From assembly GCA_003241175.1 (NCBI GenBank), contig QFOI01000123.1:1-8984 (forward strand): a DNA stretch of 8,984 nt, given 5' to 3'. The DNA comes from Pseudopedobacter saltans. Its GTDB lineage: Bacteria; Bacteroidota; Bacteroidia; Chitinophagales; Chitinophagaceae. The notes beneath the pieces are model-generated. The model did not search any database. It saw only the letters and a program-made list of their open reading frames with translations, and was not told the DNA's origin. A program made the position numbers and the translations under genes. The first letter of the stretch is position 1. The number at the start of each line of letters is the position of its first letter. Shown here piece by piece: positions 6,095 through 8,984 of the stretch.

Positions 6095-7687
6095 TTACCA
6101 GTGGTCTGGTGTTGCTTCGGCCATATCTTGTTTGTAACGGTCTGGATATAAACCCTTGCCATCAATCAGAGCACCGACATTCATTGATGGATAAATATCT
6201 TCAAAAGAACGCATTTCGTTCATGAATACACGTCTGTAGATATGGTGTCTATTGACTTCTTTGTAGCTACGCAAACCGCCAGCACCAATGAGCTCCATAA
6301 AACTTTTTACGGTAAGATGGTGATAATTGGCCACACGTTGTTTTTTGTCTGTAACGTCCAAGCCAACGACAAGATTTGGATCTTGTGTTGCGACACCAGT
6401 TGGGCATTTATTAGTGTTGCACATTAACGCTTGTATGCAACCAAGTGCCATCATCATTGCACGGGCGGAGTTGCATCCATCAGCTCCTAATGCGATGACG
6501 CGTGCCATGTGAAAACCTGTCAATACCTTACCTGAAGCAAATACTTTGATATGTTTTTTGATGTCAAAACCATTTAGCATATTGACTACAAATGCCAAAC
6601 CATCCAATAAAGGCACTCCGACATAATTGGAAAATTCTTGTGGAGCAGCTCCAGTACCGCCCTCGGCTCCATCTACGGTTATAAAGTCGGGGTAGATGTC
6701 AAGCTCTCGCATCGCTTCACAAATGGCGATGAATTCACTTTTTTTACCAATACAAAGTTTGAAACCAACCGGTTTGCCCCCAGAAAGGTCACGCATTCTT
6801 GCAATGAACTGAACCAGTTCTCTTGGATTGTTGAAGGCTGTATGATAGGGTGGGGAAGCAACAGTAGTATGTGGCACAACATGGCGAATCGCCGCTATTT
6901 CCTCTGTGTTTTTGGCCGCAGGCAAAATTCCTCCGTGTCCTGGTTTTGCGCCTTGGGAAAGCTTCAGCTCAATCATTTTAACTTGGGGATAAGCTGCCTT
7001 GTCTTTGAATTTTTCGGGGTCGAACAAGCCTTTTTCATCCCTACAACCAAAATAGCCCGTTCCGACTTGCCAAATGAGGTCTCCGCCGTTTTTTAAATGG
7101 TAGGTACTAATCCCTCCTTCTCCTGTATTATGAGCAAAATTTCCAATTTGTGCTCCTCCGTTTAACGCTTCTATTGCATTGTTGCTTAGTGCACCATAAC
7201 TCATGGCTGACACATTGAAAATACTAGAAGAGTAGGGGTGCTTACAATCTTTGTTTCCGACAATTACCCTGGGATCTAAATCGAGTTTATGAAAATCCGT
7301 TGGTGCTAAGGAATAGCTAATCCATTCATATCCTTCTGCATATACATCCAGCTGAGTTCCAAATGGCATCGTATCCGTCTCTTTTTTTGCCCTTTGGTAA
7401 ATAGTGGATCTGTCAATACGATCAATCGGCTTACCATCAGTATCAGATTCTACAAAATATTGGTATATCTTGGGACGCATAGCTTCCATGACATAACGAA
7501 GACGCCCTAGGACTGGAAACGTTCGCATGATGGAATGTTTTGTTTGCATCATGTCATAAATGCCGAGTACGATCAATATTAGGTCGAGTACTAATAAGAT
7601 TTCAAACCAAAGCCCATTGTCAAAATAGCTTAATATGATTAATACAATCGGACTTACGATCGAAAAAATAATAAACTGCTTTCGCAT
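6095..7687 (-). CDS. Membrane-anchored FMN-binding glutamate synthase-like protein (GltB central domain family)
   Basis: This 530-aa protein matches the FMN-binding glutamate synthase family (YerD-like). It corresponds to the FMN/synthase domain of GltB without the N-terminal glutaminase domain or the C-terminal beta-helix domain. Two hydrophobic helices (about 6-21 and 28-44) probably anchor it in the inner membrane, with the catalytic domain in the cytoplasm. Visible motifs are MSYGALS (162-168), NTGEGGIS (187-194), KLSQGAKPGHGG (242-253), VDGAEGGTGAAP (338-349) and ASGKVLTG (384-391). Three cysteines, C417, C423 and C428, have the C-x5-C-x4-C spacing of the GltS 3Fe-4S cluster. True glutamate synthase takes ammonia from a glutaminase domain, missing here; the actual substrate and electron donor are unknown. 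No small-subunit gene (gltD) is nearby. Family confidence is high; assigning glutamate synthase activity would be unsafe. Confidence 0.93.
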   Translation of the reverse strand: MRKQFIIFSIVSPIVLIILSYFDNGLWFEILLVLDLILIVLGIYDMMQTKHSIMRTFPVLGRLRYVMEAMRPKIYQYFVESDTDGKPIDRIDRSTIYQRAKKETDTMPFGTQLDVYAEGYEWISYSLAPTDFHKLDLDPRVIVGNKDCKHPYSSSIFNVSAMSYGALSNNAIEALNGGAQIGNFAHNTGEGGISTYHLKNGGDLIWQVGTGYFGCRDEKGLFDPEKFKDKAAYPQVKMIELKLSQGAKPGHGGILPAAKNTEEIAAIRHVVPHTTVASPPYHTAFNNPRELVQFIARMRDLSGGKPVGFKLCIGKKSEFIAICEAMRELDIYPDFITVDGAEGGTGAAPQEFSNYVGVPLLDGLAFVVNMLNGFDIKKHIKVFASGKVLTGFHMARVIALGADGCNSARAMMMALGCIQALMCNTNKCPTGVATQDPNLVVGLDVTDKKQRVANYHHLTVKSFMELIGAGGLRSYKEVNRHHIYRRVFMNEMRSFEDIYPSMNVGALIDGKGLYPDRYKQDMAEATPDHW

Positions 7688-7707
7688 ACTTCTATATTTT
7701 TAGCGGG

Positions 7708-7715
7708 CAAATGTA
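7708..7715 (-). promoter_or_regulatory. Candidate -7 promoter element for the GltB-like gene
   Basis: Read on the minus strand this is TACATTTG, an exact match to the Bacteroidota -7 consensus TAnnTTTG. Transcription would begin near 7701, giving a leader of about 15 nt before the ATG at 7687. No good TTTG/TTG -33 element sits at the expected distance (only a partial match around 7737-7739), so confidence is limited. Confidence 0.4.
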
Positions 7716-7949
7716 AAGGAAAGGTCACATTTTTTTCATTTATTACTAATGATTGTCAGTTTGTGGATTTAGACAATAAACGGAAACAATGAAAAATTAT
7801 CGAAAATAATTTAAAAAAACATATTTGGTCTTAAAGAAATATCTTGAATATTCAAATAATATACCTTTATTATCGAAATGTTTGACATGGCAGATTTGTT
7901 TTGGAATATGTTTTTGACTTGATCCGGATAAAATAAGGTGTATTAGCAC

Positions 7950-7957
7950 TATATTTG
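7950..7957 (+). promoter_or_regulatory. Candidate -7 promoter element for rnz
   Basis: TATATTTG is an exact match to TAnnTTTG and would start transcription near 7964, about 46 nt before the rnz ATG. The nearest upstream TTG (7919-7921) is 28 bp away, longer than the usual 17-23 bp, so the -33 element is poor. Confidence 0.38.
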
Positions 7958-8009
7958 ATAACTTTAATACGATGCTATGCTATTCTTAATTTTTATGCAT
8001 TGAAAAATT

Positions 8010-8915
8010 ATGTTGTCAGTTACCACATTAGGTATTAATTCGGCACTTCCTGCTTATGGTCGCCACCCGACTTCTCAAGTGATCCATTTGGACAATCTAT
8101 CTATTATGGTGGATTGTGGAGAAGGAACGCAGATGCAGATGCTCAAGTATAAAGTTAAGAGAGGCAGACTTGACTACATATTTATATCTCATCTCCATGG
8201 GGATCACTATTTAGGTTTGCCGGGTTTGCTCAATTCGTTGAGTCTTTCCGGAAGAACTAGCGAATTACATGTATATGCTCCTGCTGCATTAGAAGAGATA
8301 CTTCAACTCCATTTCAAGGTTGCTAATACAAGTATCAATTTCCCTTTGCATTTTCATGCTTTACCGATTTCTGAAGGTAAGCTGTTGGAAACGAATGCAT
8401 TCCAAGTGGATACATTCCTGACCGAACACCGTATTGAGTGTCATGGATTTGTATTTAAGGAAAAAAAGAATCCTCGGTCAATTGATGCTGAGAAAGTCAA
8501 GTCTTATGACATTCCATATTCCTTCTATGATCAATTGCAAATGGGAGAAGACTTCGTTCAAACAAATGGATATGTTGTTTATAATAAAGAACTAACCCTG
8601 GCAAATACGCCTTCCAAATCCTATGCTTTTTGTGCTGATACAAGATATATCGAGAGTTTTATACCTTATGTACAAGGTGTCGACATGCTATATCATGAGG
8701 CTACCTATTTGGATGATTTACAAGAAAAAGCCTATGAACGTTATCATTCTACCTCTAAACAAGCTGCGACACTTGCTTTAAAAGCTGATGTTAAACGATT
8801 GCTGATTGGGCATTTTAGTAGTAAGTACGAATATCTTGATATGTTTTTAGAAGAGGCCAAGTCTGTTTTTTCAAATACGGAGATAGCGAAGGAAGGCTTT
8901 ACTTTTGATGTATAA
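8010..8915 (+). CDS. rnz: Ribonuclease Z (tRNA 3'-processing endonuclease)
   Basis: This 301-aa protein has the usual length of short-form RNase Z (ElaC family), a zinc metallo-beta-lactamase-fold enzyme that cuts tRNA precursors at the 3' side of the discriminator base. The metal-binding set is present: HLHGDH (61-66), H140 in LTEHRIECHGF, D210 in FCADTR and H268 in IGHFSSKY. Also visible are the N-terminal PTSQVIHLDNLSIMVDCGEGTQMQM segment (split here as PTSQV 20-24 and VDCGEGTQ 34-41), YHEATY (228-233) and HSTSKQAA (246-253). The region at about 150-200 corresponds to the flexible tRNA-binding arm of the family but is poor in glycines. It acts in the cytoplasm. It is divergent from the GltB-like gene and appears monocistronic within the window. 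The ATG at 8010 follows an A-rich stretch and fits the family N-terminus. Confidence 0.96.
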   Translation: MLSVTTLGINSALPAYGRHPTSQVIHLDNLSIMVDCGEGTQMQMLKYKVKRGRLDYIFISHLHGDHYLGLPGLLNSLSLSGRTSELHVYAPAALEEILQLHFKVANTSINFPLHFHALPISEGKLLETNAFQVDTFLTEHRIECHGFVFKEKKNPRSIDAEKVKSYDIPYSFYDQLQMGEDFVQTNGYVVYNKELTLANTPSKSYAFCADTRYIESFIPYVQGVDMLYHEATYLDDLQEKAYERYHSTSKQAATLALKADVKRLLIGHFSSKYEYLDMFLEEAKSVFSNTEIAKEGFTFDV

Positions 8916-8984
8916 TTTCCTCCCTTTTGTTTTTTTAAACTTTTTTCAAAAAACCTTCAAAAAGATTTGCCTGTTAATTAAAAG
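8916..8984. other. AT-rich tail downstream of rnz
   Basis: This 69-bp region is dominated by T and A runs (for example a T7 run at 8930-8936 and TTTTTTC followed by A6). Only weak A/T hairpins can form, such as GTTT/AAAC around 8929-8940. Transcription may end here, but there is no GC-containing stem to support a firm terminator call. No gene is visible. Confidence 0.4.

Larger units (their letters stand above)
7688..8009. other. 322-bp divergent intergenic region
   Basis: This very AT-rich region separates the GltB-like gene (minus) from rnz (plus). It holds candidate -7 promoter boxes in both directions, listed separately. It also contains a perfect 12-bp palindrome TTGAATATTCAA (7844-7855), an inverted pair ATTGTC/GACAAT (7752-7757 and 7772-7777), and a 10-bp direct repeat ATTATCGAAA (7796-7805 and 7869-7878). 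I see no convincing gene, structured RNA or terminator in it. The repeats are short enough to arise by chance at this base composition. Confidence 0.6.

Noticed and set aside
6638..7096. 152-codon open frame on the plus strand opposite the GltB-like gene
   Set aside because: It lies wholly antisense to conserved FMN-domain coding sequence, shows no recognisable family, and its composition is that expected from the opposite strand of a real gene.
7878..7922. 14-codon mini-ORF upstream of rnz as a possible leader peptide
   Set aside because: It has no run of regulatory codons, no ribosome binding site and no following attenuator hairpin; short frames like this are expected by chance.
8916..8984. 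Intrinsic terminator after rnz
   Set aside because: Only A/T-only pairings of a few bases are available; without a stable stem it was left as an AT-rich tail.
1..8984. Defence island, prophage, integrative element or novel mobile system
   Set aside because: All long frames belong to metabolic or housekeeping families, with no integrase, transposase, toxin-antitoxin pair, reverse transcriptase, tRNA attachment site or terminal repeats.

Overview
The window reads as ordinary chromosomal DNA from a member of the Bacteroidota. The reasons are AT-rich intergenic DNA, almost no Shine-Dalgarno sequences, several matches to the Bacteroidota -7 promoter element TAnnTTTG, and the family mix: a kinase/RapZ-C fusion, a secreted GH20 hexosaminidase with CHB_HEX_C and PA14-like ends, and a membrane-anchored GltB-like protein. 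A Chitinophagaceae or Sphingobacteria-type genome is a reasonable guess but is not shown by the sequence.

Layout from left to right. (1) 1-837, minus: N-terminal 279 codons of a DUF255/YyaL thioredoxin-like protein, cut by the window edge. (2) 939-3679, plus: a probable three-gene operon. It holds a 477-aa AmgK-like sugar kinase fused to a RapZ C-terminal domain, a 238-aa MurU-like sugar-1-phosphate nucleotidyltransferase, and dihydrofolate reductase (folA). The 75-bp gap between the first two genes is filled with degenerate 7-bp repeats. (3) 3669-3707: a perfect 17-bp-stem hairpin that serves two convergent genes and contains or overlaps both stop codons. (4) 3706-7687, minus: an FMN/3Fe-4S GltB-like protein followed by a secreted beta-N-acetylhexosaminidase. 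A strong terminator-like hairpin with a T-rich tail sits directly against the hexosaminidase start codon. (5) 7688-8009: a 322-bp divergent intergenic region with candidate promoters. (6) 8010-8915, plus: ribonuclease Z, with an AT-rich tail to the window end.

How the genes may work together. The kinase and nucleotidyltransferase resemble the two consecutive enzymes AmgK and MurU, which in Pseudomonas turn free MurNAc into UDP-MurNAc and so bypass de novo synthesis. The nearby exported GH20 enzyme could release GlcNAc from chitin, glycans or peptidoglycan fragments. Together they suggest an amino-sugar salvage neighbourhood. The most interesting element is the RapZ-C domain fused to the kinase: in E. 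coli that domain senses glucosamine-6-phosphate, so this protein could couple sugar kinase activity to amino-sugar status. This is inference. No CRISPR array, tRNA, rRNA, insertion sequence, phage gene or defence cassette was found.
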